A stretch of 64,000 nucleotides of DNA, taken from the NCBI GenBank assembly GCA_016214955.1, contig JACRMN010000012.1, positions 310,001 to 374,000 on the forward strand. Reading direction: 5' to 3'. Shown here one piece after another: positions 55,490-63,957 of this stretch. Source of the DNA: Deltaproteobacteria bacterium (GTDB lineage Bacteria > Myxococcota > Myxococcia > Myxococcales > Anaeromyxobacteraceae). Made by a program: the position numbers and the translations under genes. The notes under the pieces were generated by a model that was not told the DNA's origin, made no database searches, and saw nothing but the letters and a program-made list of their open reading frames with translations. The first letter of the stretch is position 1, and every line of letters starts with the position of its first letter.

Positions 55490-57352
55490 ATGGACAAGAA
55501 CAAGCGGCTGAAGATTCTCTACGCGATGATCGCCGTCTCCGGGGTGCTCCTGGCCCAGGAGTACTGGGTTCGTTCCCAGGGGCAGGCGCCAATCCCGTAC
55601 AGCCGGTTCCAGCAGCTGCTGGCGCAGGGCAAGGTGCAGGAGGTGGTCGTCGACGCCGACACCATCCAGGGCGTGCTCAAGGCGCCGCTGGAGACCGAGC
55701 CGTACCAGGGCCGCAACCGCTTCGTCACCACCCAGGTCCGGCCCGAGCTGGCGGCCACGCTGGAGAAGGCCGGCGTGACCTTCACCGGGCGCGTCGACAG
55801 CAACTGGTTCCACACCATCCTCTCCTGGGTGATCCCGGTGGCCCTCTTCGGCGCCATGTGGGTCTGGCTGGCCCGGCGGGCGGGTGGCGCCGGCGGACCC
55901 GGTGCCGGCCTCATGTCGATCGGGAAGAGCAAGGCCAAGGTCTACGTCGAGACCGGGGTCGCGGTGCGCTTCGCCGACGTGGCCGGCGTGGACGAGGCCA
56001 AGGCCGAGCTCGAGGAGGTGGTCTCGTTCCTCAAGGACCCCAAGTCCTACGGCCGCCTGGGCGCGCGCATGCCCAAGGGCGTGCTGCTCGTCGGCCCGCC
56101 CGGCACCGGCAAGACCCTGCTGGCGCGGGCGGTGGCGGGCGAGGCGGCGGTCCCCTTCTTCTCCATCAGCGGCTCCGAGTTCGTGGAGATGTTCGTGGGC
56201 GTGGGCGCGGCCCGGGTGCGCGACCTCTTCCAGCAGGCGCGGCTGAAGGCCCCCTGCGTCATCTTCATCGACGAGCTCGACGCGCTGGGGCGCGCCCGCG
56301 GCGCCTATCCGGGCATGGGCGGGCACGACGAGAAGGAGCAGACCCTGAACCAGCTCCTGGCCGAGCTGGACGGCTTCGATCCCACCACCGGGATCGTGCT
56401 CCTGGGCGCCACCAACAGGCCCGAGGTCCTCGATCCGGCCCTGCTCCGCGCCGGGCGCTTCGACCGCCAGGTGCTCGTCGATCGCCCCGACAAGCTCGGG
56501 CGGGCCCAGATCCTCGCCATCCACCTGCGGAAGGTGGTCGTCGCCCCGGGCCTGAGGGTCGAGGAGGTGGCGGCCCTGACCCCGGGCTTCACCGGCGCCG
56601 ACCTCGCCAACCTGGTCAACGAGGCGGCCCTGGTGGCCACGCGCCGGAGCGCCGAGCACGTCTCCACCGAGGACTTCACCGCCGCCATCGAGCGCATCGT
56701 CGCCGGACTGGAGAAGAGGAACCGGCTGCTCAATCCGATGGAGCGCAGGGTCGTGGCCCACCACGAGATGGGCCACGCCATCGTCGCGGCGGCGCTGTCC
56801 GGAAGCGATCCGGTCCACAAGATCTCCATCATCCCCCGCGGCATCGGCGCGCTCGGCTACACCATCCAGCGACCCACCGAGGACCGCTACCTCATGACCC
56901 GCCGGGAGCTCGAGGCCAAGATGGCGGTGCTCCTCGGGGGGCGGGCCGCCGAGGAGATGATCTTCGGCCACCTCTCCACAGGCGCCTCCGACGACATCTC
57001 CAAGGTCACCGACATCGCCCGCAGCATGGTGGCGCGCTACGGCATGTTCCCCAGGCTCGGGCCGCTGGCCTACGAGACCGAGCCCAACGGGTTCCTGGGC
57101 GGCATGCCCCAGCCACAGCGCCGGCTCTACAGCGAGCAGACGGCGCACGACATCGACGTGGCCATCCGCGAGCTGGTCGAGGCGGCCCAGGCGAAGGCGC
57201 GCCTCGTCCTGGAGGGCAGCCGCGGGCTCCTCGAGGAGGGGGCCAGGGAGCTGCTCGCCCGGGAGACGCTGGCGGGCGACGAGCTCCAGGCGCTGCTGCG
57301 CCGGGTGCCGCCGGCAGGCGAGCCGCCTCGCGCGCCGGCCTCGGCGGCCTGA
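55490..57352 (+). CDS. ftsH: FtsH ATP-dependent zinc metalloprotease
   Basis: A 620-residue membrane-bound protease that extracts and degrades membrane and regulatory proteins. Two N-terminal helices (about 8-22 and 108-127) flank a periplasmic domain; the AAA+ domain has Walker A GPPGTGKT (202-209), Walker [10 protein letters not shown] and the second region of homology [23 protein letters not shown]; the zinc site HEMGH is at 425-429. It is divergent from an RpoH-like sigma factor, a classical FtsH substrate class. AAGGGG precedes the ATG. A second, housekeeping ftsH may exist elsewhere. Confidence 0.96.
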   Translation: MDKNKRLKILYAMIAVSGVLLAQEYWVRSQGQAPIPYSRFQQLLAQGKVQEVVVDADTIQGVLKAPLETEPYQGRNRFVTTQVRPELAATLEKAGVTFTGRVDSNWFHTILSWVIPVALFGAMWVWLARRAGGAGGPGAGLMSIGKSKAKVYVETGVAVRFADVAGVDEAKAELEEVVSFLKDPKSYGRLGARMPKGVLLVGPPGTGKTLLARAVAGEAAVPFFSISGSEFVEMFVGVGAARVRDLFQQARLKAPCVIFIDELDALGRARGAYPGMGGHDEKEQTLNQLLAELDGFDPTTGIVLLGATNRPEVLDPALLRAGRFDRQVLVDRPDKLGRAQILAIHLRKVVVAPGLRVEEVAALTPGFTGADLANLVNEAALVATRRSAEHVSTEDFTAAIERIVAGLEKRNRLLNPMERRVVAHHEMGHAIVAAALSGSDPVHKISIIPRGIGALGYTIQRPTEDRYLMTRRELEAKMAVLLGGRAAEEMIFGHLSTGASDDISKVTDIARSMVARYGMFPRLGPLAYETEPNGFLGGMPQPQRRLYSEQTAHDIDVAIRELVEAAQAKARLVLEGSRGLLEEGARELLARETLAGDELQALLRRVPPAGEPPRAPASAA

Positions 57353-57353
57353 G

Positions 57354-57363
57354 GGAACGTTCG
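57354..57363. promoter_or_regulatory. Enhancer-like palindrome (UAS 8)
   Basis: GGAACGTTCG with the perfect core GAACGTTC at 57355-57362, immediately after the ftsH stop and about 89 bp upstream of the -24 element of the next promoter. A weaker half-site, TCGCGAAC, lies at 57441-57448, touching the promoter. Confidence 0.6.
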
Positions 57364-57448
57364 GCCAAACGCCCGCGGACGGCCCGGCGCGGGCGGCGGC
57401 CGGGGGGAGGGCGAGCCAGCTGCGGGCCGGGAGGGGGGGCTCGCGAAC

Positions 57449-57465
57449 TTGGTACGGCGCGTGCC
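57449..57465 (+). promoter_or_regulatory. Candidate sigma54 promoter of the WYR-motif protein, copy B
   Basis: Reads TTGGTACG-N4-GTGCC, one of the closest matches to TTGGCACG-N4-TTGCA in the locus, with exact spacing. Start near 57476, 18 bases before the ATG. Confidence 0.75.
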
Positions 57466-57493
57466 TGTCAGTACCGAGGAAAGGGATCGGACC

Positions 57494-58087
57494 ATGAAGA
57501 AGGCAATCCAGCTGCTCGCGGCATTCCTGGCGCTCGTCATCGCCCTCCCCGTGGAGGCGCAGGTGCAGATGCAGCTGCGCATGGGCTTCCCGGCCGTGCT
57601 GCCGCCGCTGGTGGTGGTCCAGCCCGGCCTCCGCGTCGTCCAGGACTTCGACGAGGAGATCTTCTTCAGCCGCGGCTACTACTGGGTGCGGCGCGACGCC
57701 CACTGGTACCGCACCCGGGACCACCGCGGCACCTGGCGCTACGTGAGGGACGACCGCGTCCCCGCGCCCCTCCGCCGCCACGAGCCGGGCAGGTACCGGC
57801 ACTGGCAGCACGACGAGCGGCGGGCCTGGCCCGAGGCGCACCAGGGCCGCAGCGTCGGGCGCCACTGGAAGCAGACCGACCGGCGGGAGTTGCAGCCGCA
57901 GCCCGGGGATCGGCATCCCGGCCGCGGGGACCGGGGCCGCGATGGCGACGGCCACCGGCGCGGCCGCGATGGCGACGGCGACCGGCGCGGGCGCGACGGC
58001 GACGGTGACTGGCGCGGGCGCGATGGCGACGGTGACTGGCGCGGGCGCGATGGCGACGGCGACCGGCGCGGGCGCGAGGGAAGGTGA
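57494..58087 (+). CDS. Exported protein with a YYWVRRDAHWYR motif and charged C-terminal repeats, copy B
   Basis: A 197-residue protein with a signal peptide (MKKAIQLLAAFLALVIALPVEA, no lipobox). Residues about 33-95 match copy A at 43739-44143: PPLVVVQPGLRVVQDFDEEIFFSRGYYW then HWYRTRDHRGTWRYV. The C-terminus is a run of GRDGDGD(H/D/W)R repeats (about 150-197), encoded by imperfect tandem 27-30 bp DNA repeats that may vary in length. AAAGGGA precedes the ATG. Function unknown. Confidence 0.8.
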   Translation: MKKAIQLLAAFLALVIALPVEAQVQMQLRMGFPAVLPPLVVVQPGLRVVQDFDEEIFFSRGYYWVRRDAHWYRTRDHRGTWRYVRDDRVPAPLRRHEPGRYRHWQHDERRAWPEAHQGRSVGRHWKQTDRRELQPQPGDRHPGRGDRGRDGDGHRRGRDGDGDRRGRDGDGDWRGRDGDGDWRGRDGDGDRRGREGR

Positions 58088-58253
58088 TCCCGGCAGCGCA
58101 GCGGGGTGTCACCCTGGGCTGAGGGCGGAAGCCGCCGAATCCAGACCTTCAGAAAACGTCAGGCGCGAATTGTCGCGAAAGGGCGAGCCGGGTCCGTTCG
58201 GGGGCGTATGCTGACCGCCGGGCGCGCGCCGGCGGGGGGCGAGCCCCGTCGAG

Positions 58254-61091
58254 GTGAGCGTGTACGAGGGGTCCGTCGTCGGCGAGCGAGCGAGCGCACC
58301 GCTTCCGCCTTACAGGAGGCCGACCGCCGAGGTGCTGGCGGCCCTGGGCTGTGACGCCCGGCGCGGGCTGGCGGCCGCCGAGGTCCCGGCGCTGCTGGCG
58401 CGGCACGGGCGAAACGAGCTGCCGGCCGAGCCGCCGGTCCCGGCCTGGCGCCGCTTCCTGGCCCAGTTCCGCGACACGCTCACCGTCCTCCTGCTGGTGG
58501 CCACCGCGGTGTCCTTCGTCACCTGGTGGATCGAGCGCGAGTCGCCCGTCCCCTACGAGGCCATCACCATCCTGGCCATCGTGCTGCTCAACGGCACCCT
58601 GGGCTACCTCCAGGAGGCGCGGGCCGAGCAGGCCGTGGCGGCGCTGCGGGCCATGACCGCCCCCAGCGCCCGGGTGCTGCGCGACGGCGAGCCCTGCCAG
58701 GTGGCCACCGCCGAGCTGGTGCCCGGCGACATCCTGCTGGTGGAGGAGGGGGACACCATCCCCGCCGACGCCCGGATGCTGGAGTCGGTCTCGCTGCGGG
58801 TGGCAGAGGCGGCGCTCACCGGCGAGAGCAGCCCGGTCTCGAAGGACGCGGCCCCGCTCGCCGAGGAGGCCGGCATCGCCGACAGGCGCAACATGCTCTT
58901 CAGCGGCACGGCGGCCGCCGCCGGCCGGGGCCGGGCGGTGGTGGTGTCCACCGGCGCGGCCACCGAGATCGGCCGCATCGCCGGCTCGCTCCAGGCCACC
59001 GTCGAGGAGCCCACCCCGCTGCAGAAGGAGCTGGACAAGGTGGGCAAGATGCTGGGCGTGGCGGTGATCGCCATCGCGCTGGCCATCGGCGGCACCGTCC
59101 TCTGGCTCACGCCCCGCCTCTCCATGGGCGTGCTCGTCGACGTGCTCCTGCTGGCGGTCTCGCTGGCGGTGGCGGCCGTGCCCGAGGGGCTCACCGCCAT
59201 CACCACCATCGTGCTCTCGCTCGGGACCCAGCGCATGGCCCGGCGCCACGTCATCGTGCGCCGCCTCTCCTCGGTGGAGACCCTGGGCTCGACGACGACC
59301 ATCTGCTCCGACAAGACCGGAACCCTGACCCGCAACGAGATGACCGTGCGCACGGTGGTGACGGCCGGCGGCGCGGTGGACCTCACCGGCATCGGCTACG
59401 CCCCCGAGGGCCGGGCGGAGCAGGATGGGAAGCCGGTCGCCGACCCGGCGCTCCTCGGCGAGGTGGCGCGGGCGCTGGCGGCGGCGAGCCTGGCCAACAA
59501 CGCCACGCTGGTGCAGCGCGGCGGCCAGTGGGCCATCCAGGGAGACCCCACCGAGGGGGCGCTGGTGGTGGCGGCCCGCAAGGTGGGCCACGCCGCCGGG
59601 GCGCTGGAGCAGCGCTTCCCGCGGGTGGGCGAGGTGCCCTTCTCCTCGGAGCGGAAGCTCATGAGCACCGGCCACGCCGATGCCGAGGACGAGGGGCGGC
59701 GGGTGGTCTTCGCCAAGGGGGCGCCGGACGTCCTGCTGGCCCGCTGCAGCGCCGAGGCGGTCGGGAGCACGGTGCGGCCGCTCACCCCGGCCCGGCGCGA
59801 GGCCATCCTGCGAGAGGTGGAGCGGCTGGCCTCCTCGGCGCTGCGCACCCTGGGGATCGCCAGCCGCGACGGCCGCCACGACCTCTTCGGCCCGGCCCTG
59901 GGCGAGGAGGCCGAGCAGGAGCTGACCTGGCTCGGGCTGGTGGGGCTCATCGACCCGCCGCGCCCCGAGGCCAGGGCGGCGGTGGCAGAGGCCCGCCGCG
60001 CCGGGGTGCGCCCGGTGATGATCACCGGCGACCACCCGGTGACGGCGTCGGCCATCGCCACCGAGCTGGGCATCGCCGAGGCGGGATCGCCGGCGATGGT
60101 GGGGGCGCAGCTGGAGAAGACCGACGAGGCGGGCCTGCGGGAGGCGGTGCGCCGGGTCTCGGTCTACGCGCGGGTGGCGCCGGAGCACAAGCTGCGGATC
60201 GTCCAGGCCCTCCACCAGGAGGGCGAGATCGTGGCCATGACCGGCGACGGCGTGAACGACGCCCCGGCGCTCAAGGCCGCCGACATCGGCGTGGCCATGG
60301 GAATCACCGGCACCGACGTGGCCAAGGGTGCCGCCGACATGGTGCTCACCGACGACAACTTCGCCTCCATCGTGGCGGCGGTGGAGGAGGGGCGCTCCAT
60401 CTTCGCCAACATCCAGAAGTTCCTCCGCTACCTGCTCTCGTCCAACATCGGCGAGGTGCTGGTGATGTTCCTCGGCGTGGTGCTGGCCGGGGCGCTGGGG
60501 ATCGTGCCCGGCGAGGGTGCGGTGCTGGTGGTGCCGCTGCTCGCCACCCAGATCCTCTGGATCAACCTGCTCACCGACTCCGGCCCGGCGCTGGCGCTGG
60601 GGGTGGAGCCGGCCGACCACGGGGTGATGGAGCGGCCGCCCCGCGACCCGCGCAGCGGCGTCCTCGGCAGCGCCATGTGGATCGACATCGTCTTCGTCGG
60701 GGTGGTGATGGCGGTGGGCACGCTGCTGGTGATGGACTGGGAACTGCCCGGAGGCATCTTCCCGGCCGCGGCCAAGGAGAGCGGCTTCCGCCATGCCCGC
60801 ACCATGGCCTTCACCACGCTGGTCTTCTTCCAGCTCTTCAACGCCTGGAACTCGCGCTCCGAGTACCGGAGCGCCTTCCACGCCTTCTTCGCCAACCGCT
60901 GGCTCTGGATCGCGACCCTGGCCTCGGCGCTCCTGCAGGTGGCGGTGGTCCACGCGCCCTTCCTGCAGCGGGCCTTCGACACCGTGCCGCTCACGGCCCA
61001 GGACTGGCTGGAGTGCGTGACGGTGGCCAGCGCCGTGCTCTGGCTGGCGGAGGCGAAGAAGCTGGTGGTGTACCTGCGCCGCCGGGCCTGA
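58254..61091 (+). CDS. P-type cation-transporting ATPase (P2, Ca2+/SERCA-like)
   Basis: A 945-residue ten-helix pump starting at GTG. Motifs in order: LTGESSPVSK (actuator TGES), VAAVPEGL in helix 4, the phosphorylation site DKTGTLT with D353, KGAPDVLL (nucleotide domain) and TGDGVNDAPAL. It exports Ca2+, Mn2+ or another cation; helix 6 reads LWINLLTDSGPALALGVEP, where the usual TDGxPA becomes TDSGPA. No sigma54 candidate was found upstream, so membership in the neighbouring regulon is unproven. Confidence 0.93.
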   Translation: MSVYEGSVVGERASAPLPPYRRPTAEVLAALGCDARRGLAAAEVPALLARHGRNELPAEPPVPAWRRFLAQFRDTLTVLLLVATAVSFVTWWIERESPVPYEAITILAIVLLNGTLGYLQEARAEQAVAALRAMTAPSARVLRDGEPCQVATAELVPGDILLVEEGDTIPADARMLESVSLRVAEAALTGESSPVSKDAAPLAEEAGIADRRNMLFSGTAAAAGRGRAVVVSTGAATEIGRIAGSLQATVEEPTPLQKELDKVGKMLGVAVIAIALAIGGTVLWLTPRLSMGVLVDVLLLAVSLAVAAVPEGLTAITTIVLSLGTQRMARRHVIVRRLSSVETLGSTTTICSDKTGTLTRNEMTVRTVVTAGGAVDLTGIGYAPEGRAEQDGKPVADPALLGEVARALAAASLANNATLVQRGGQWAIQGDPTEGALVVAARKVGHAAGALEQRFPRVGEVPFSSERKLMSTGHADAEDEGRRVVFAKGAPDVLLARCSAEAVGSTVRPLTPARREAILREVERLASSALRTLGIASRDGRHDLFGPALGEEAEQELTWLGLVGLIDPPRPEARAAVAEARRAGVRPVMITGDHPVTASAIATELGIAEAGSPAMVGAQLEKTDEAGLREAVRRVSVYARVAPEHKLRIVQALHQEGEIVAMTGDGVNDAPALKAADIGVAMGITGTDVAKGAADMVLTDDNFASIVAAVEEGRSIFANIQKFLRYLLSSNIGEVLVMFLGVVLAGALGIVPGEGAVLVVPLLATQILWINLLTDSGPALALGVEPADHGVMERPPRDPRSGVLGSAMWIDIVFVGVVMAVGTLLVMDWELPGGIFPAAAKESGFRHARTMAFTTLVFFQLFNAWNSRSEYRSAFHAFFANRWLWIATLASALLQVAVVHAPFLQRAFDTVPLTAQDWLECVTVASAVLWLAEAKKLVVYLRRRA

Positions 61092-61155
61092 GCGGCGCGC
61101 GCCGCGCCTCCGCGCGAACGGGAATGGCGCGGCGCCGGGCCCGGTTGAAGACGAC

Positions 61156-61395
61156 ATGCCCCCGGTCTCCAGTCCGCGCCGCCTGGTCATCGTGGTGCGC
61201 CCCGGCGAGCGGGCGCGCACCGCGCTCGCCTGGCTGCGCCAGCTCTTCCCGGCCGCGCTGCTGCTGCTGGCCACGCCCTCCTTCCCCGACGCCCTGCGGG
61301 ACGCGGAGGTGGTCACCTTGGACGCCGACGCGGTGGAGGCCGGGCCACTGGCGCTGGCCGACGCGGTGCTCAAGGGGCGGGCCTCGCAGGAGTAG
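61156..61395 (+). CDS. Small hypothetical protein after the ATPase gene
   Basis: A 79-residue frame (MPPVSSPRRLVIVVRPGERARTALAWLRQLFPAALLLLATPSFPD...) with one moderately hydrophobic segment. The ribosome binding site is weak and no family is recognised. It lies 64 bp after the ATPase stop on the same strand and may share its mRNA. Confidence 0.45.
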   Translation: MPPVSSPRRLVIVVRPGERARTALAWLRQLFPAALLLLATPSFPDALRDAEVVTLDADAVEAGPLALADAVLKGRASQE

Positions 61396-61545
61396 CTCCG
61401 CCGGACGCGCCGGACGCGCCGGACGCGCCAGCCTCCGGCGCCAGGTCCTCGGGCGGACGCTGCACGCAGCCGCGCGAACGCCCTCGACACGGGGCGTCTC
61501 GCAAGCTTCGCCGGCTGCGCGGCTCGCGACCCACAGTGAACACAG

Positions 61546-61575
61546 GGCCCGGTCCTCCGCGCCGCGAGGCGGGGT
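61546..61575 (-). repeat. Inverted partial copy of the 45-bp repeat
   Basis: On the minus strand this reads CCCCGCCTCGCGGCGCGGAG followed by GACCGGGCCC, matching most of the tandem unit at 61718-62088. RNA spanning both could fold back into a large hairpin. Confidence 0.6.
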
Positions 61576-61717
61576 AAGCGCGTGCGGGCGATGCCCGCTG
61601 CTCCCACGGACCGAAGCAATGCCGGCGCCGCGCGTCGAGGCTTCCTCGGGCGAGGGACGCGCGGCGCGTTGCATTGCTCGGGGTCTGCGCACGGAACCGG
61701 CTGCAGGTCGTTGCCGT

Positions 61718-62088
61718 GAAGACGCGGCCCGCCGAGGGGCGCGGAGGACCGAGGCCCGGCCGAAGGACGCGGCCCGCCGAGGGGCGCGGAGGACCGAGGC
61801 CCGGCCGAAGGACGCGGCCCGCCGAGGGGCGCGGAGGACCGGGCCCGGCCGAGAGGGGCGCGGAGGACCGAGGCCCGGCCGAAGGACGCGGCCCGCCGAG
61901 GGGCGCGGAGGACCGAGGCCCGGCCGAAGGACGCGGCCCGCCGAGGGGCGCGGAGGACCGGGCCCGGCCGAAGGACGCGGCCCGCCGAGGGGCGCGGAGG
62001 ACCGGGCCCGGCCGAAGGACCCGGCCCGCCGAGGGGCGCGGAGGACCGAGGCCCGGCCGAGGACGGGCGCGGAGGACCGGGCCCGGCC
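61718..62088 (+). repeat. Tandem array of about nine 44-45 bp units
   Basis: Units begin GAAGGACGCGGCCCGCCGAG and end CGGCC. Seven are 44 or 45 bp and two (61851-61880, 62059-62088) are 30-bp truncated forms. Length changes between 44 and 45 bp (ACCGAGGCCC versus ACCGGGCCC) break the frame from unit to unit, so this is not a repeat protein. Units are adjacent without spacers, so it is not a CRISPR array. Confidence 0.85.
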
Positions 62089-62224
62089 GACGATGGTCGC
62101 GCCCTCGCGGACGGGGCCGACTCCACCCATCGTGGGGTACCGGATGGGTATGCTGATGACCCATGAGAGCGAGTCCCGTATGACTCAACCGCGCAGAATG
62201 ACGCAGCGCATACAGGGCGGCACA

Positions 62225-62263
62225 TGTGCCTAAATGTCCGTTAGAACGGCACTTTCAGGCACA
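62225..62263. repeat. Long imperfect palindrome (REP-like hairpin)
   Basis: Arms start GTGCCTAAATGTCCGTT and end AACGGCACTTTCAGGCAC, pairing over about 17 bases around a 2-base AG loop. The GTGCCTGAAA-type arm resembles repeated extragenic palindromes found beside REP-associated transposases in other bacteria; no transposase is present here. It could also end transcription. Confidence 0.6.
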
Positions 62264-62424
62264 GGTCGGGTGGACGCCTCCCTCCGTGACGCGATAGGTC
62301 AGGCGCGCGGCGGATGTCCCCGGTTTCGGTGACAGCCGCCGGCGGCCGGCAGCGCGGCGGGAGCGGGGATTCGGTACCCGCCGCGCGTCCGGCCGCTCAC
62401 CCGAGAAGCAGCAGCGGAGGAAGC

Positions 62425-63894
62425 ATGAAGCCCAAGCACAGCACCGTCCGGACCGCCCTGGCCGTCACTGCGGTCGCGCTGGCCCTGTTCGCCGCCGCCT
62501 GCGGCGGCACGCAGGCCCCCAGCAACACCGTCCGCGGCGCCGTCGTCGCCGCCGCTCCCGTCGCAGCCGAGGTCACCCTGAAGGACTCCTCGAGCCCGCC
62601 GCGCACCGTCGCCACCACCGCCGACGCCTCCGGCCAGTTCTCCCTCGACGTCACCGGCCTGACCCCGCCCTACGTGCTCCGGGCCCGGTCGCCCGACGGG
62701 TCCGGCCAGGTCCAGATGCACACCGTGTCCGGTGGCGGCAGCGCCGACATCAACCCGCTGACCGACACCGCCGTGGCCGGGGCCTCCCGCCACGAGGATG
62801 CCGGCCAGAGCTACGACGACGACGACGCCGCGGAGCACCAGCGCACCGGGGACCGGTTCCTCTCGGTGCTCACCCAGCTTCGCACCGTGCTGGCGCCGCT
62901 CTTCGACCTGTACGGCATCGGCGCCGACCCCCTGGCCGACAGGCAGAAGCTCGCGGCCCTGCTGCACGACGTGCGCTTCACCGTGCGACGCGGCACGGTG
63001 ACGGTCACCAACCGTGCCACCGGCGGGGTCATCTTCACCGGCCCGCTCTCCGACCTGGCCTCGGGGACCTTCTACCCCGAGAACCTGCCCGGCGGCCCCG
63101 GCACGCCGCCCCCGACCCTCGACGGCGCCGCCCTCTACGCCGACAACTGCATGAGCTGCCACGGCCCGCTGGCCACCAGCCAGGTGAGAGGCGCCAGCGC
63201 CTCCTCCATCCAGGCCGCCATCGACGCCAACCGCGGCGGCATGGGCTCCACCACCCTGCGGGCCCTCACGCCGGAGCAGGTGGCGGCAATCGCCGCGGCC
63301 CTCTCCACCAGCACCACCGCCTGCACCTACACCTACGGTGACTGGTCGGCCTGCGGCGCGGACGGCACCCAGAGCCGCACCGTCGTCTCGGCCACGCCCG
63401 CGGGCTGCACCGGCACCCCGGTGCTGACCCAGTCGTGCACGCCCCCGGTCACCGCCTGCACCTACACCTACAGTGACTGGTCCGCCTGCGGCGCGGACGG
63501 CACCCAGAGCCGCACCGTGGTCTCGGCCACGCCCGCGGGCTGCACCGGCACCCCGGTGCTGACCCAGTCGTGCACGCCCCCGGTCACCGCCTGCACCTAC
63601 ACCTACAGTGACTGGTCGGCCTGCAGCTCGGCCGGCACCCAGACCCGCACCGTCGTCTCCGCCACGCCCGCGGGCTGCGCCGGCACCCCGGTGCTGACCC
63701 AGGCCTGCACCCCGCCCATCGACGGGGCGGCGCTCTACACCACCTACTGCGCCGGCTGCCACGGCAACTCCAAGAAGGGCAGCTCGGCCTCGTCCATCCA
63801 GGCCGCCATCGACAGCAACCGCGGCGGCATGGGCACGACGGCGCTGCGCGCGCTCACGCCCGAGCAGATCGCCGCCATCGCCGCGGCGCCGTAA
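62425..63894 (+). CDS. Cytochrome c lipoprotein with three thrombospondin-1-like repeats
   Basis: A 489-residue lipoprotein (lipobox ALFAAAC). After a carboxypeptidase-regulatory-like beta domain (about 32-90) and a spacer come a class I cytochrome c module with CMSCH, three 45-residue repeats beginning ACTYTYxDWSAC with WSxC and six Cys each like TSP1 domains, and a second cytochrome module with CAGCH. Both cytochrome modules end in the near-identical SSIQAAIDxNRGGMGxTxLRALTPEQ. GGAGGAA precedes the ATG at 62425. It is probably an envelope electron-transfer or surface-binding protein. Confidence 0.85.
   Translation: MKPKHSTVRTALAVTAVALALFAAACGGTQAPSNTVRGAVVAAAPVAAEVTLKDSSSPPRTVATTADASGQFSLDVTGLTPPYVLRARSPDGSGQVQMHTVSGGGSADINPLTDTAVAGASRHEDAGQSYDDDDAAEHQRTGDRFLSVLTQLRTVLAPLFDLYGIGADPLADRQKLAALLHDVRFTVRRGTVTVTNRATGGVIFTGPLSDLASGTFYPENLPGGPGTPPPTLDGAALYADNCMSCHGPLATSQVRGASASSIQAAIDANRGGMGSTTLRALTPEQVAAIAAALSTSTTACTYTYGDWSACGADGTQSRTVVSATPAGCTGTPVLTQSCTPPVTACTYTYSDWSACGADGTQSRTVVSATPAGCTGTPVLTQSCTPPVTACTYTYSDWSACSSAGTQTRTVVSATPAGCAGTPVLTQACTPPIDGAALYTTYCAGCHGNSKKGSSASSIQAAIDSNRGGMGTTALRALTPEQIAAIAAAP
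63319..63720 (+). repeat. Three 135-bp coding repeats (TSP1-like)
   Basis: Repeats start at 63319, 63454 and 63589, each 135 bp (45 codons). The first two are almost identical at DNA level, which suggests recent duplication and possible copy-number change in frame. Confidence 0.85.
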
Positions 63895-63911
63895 CCCCTG
63901 CCGGGAGGGGA

Positions 63912-63939
63912 GCCCCGCGCCGCACCGCCGGCGCGGGGC
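63912..63939. terminator. Hairpin between convergent genes
   Basis: A perfect 11-bp stem, GCCCCGCGCCG/CGGCGCGGGGC, with a 6-base loop lies between the cytochrome-TSP1 gene and the leftward gene at the window end, placed to terminate both. Confidence 0.6.
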
Positions 63940-63957
63940 CACCCGCAATCCCGCGCG

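Larger units (their letters stand above)
61396..62424. other. Long non-coding region with repeats
   Basis: About 1 kb without a supportable gene. It holds a triple CGGACGCGC repeat near 61410, an inverted partial repeat copy at 61546-61575, the 45-bp tandem array at 61718-62088, a less GC-rich stretch at about 62110-62230 and a palindrome at 62225-62263. Open frames crossing the array are products of its GC-rich repeats. Confidence 0.6.

Noticed and set aside
44524-57363. GAACGTTC sites considered as LexA boxes
   Set aside because: The Gram-positive LexA site needs GAAC-N4-GTTC, while here the halves touch; and the downstream genes are not DNA-repair genes.
58088-58253. Possible sigma54 promoter for the P-type ATPase
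   Set aside because: No candidate had both correct spacing and recognisable boxes, so I did not extend the regulon to this gene.
61718-62088. Repeat array considered as a CRISPR
   Set aside because: Units are directly adjacent with no unique spacers and no cas gene is present.
61674-62156. Arg/Gly/Pro-rich open frame across the tandem repeats
   Set aside because: The 44/45-bp unit lengths shift frame between units, so no coding constraint is visible.
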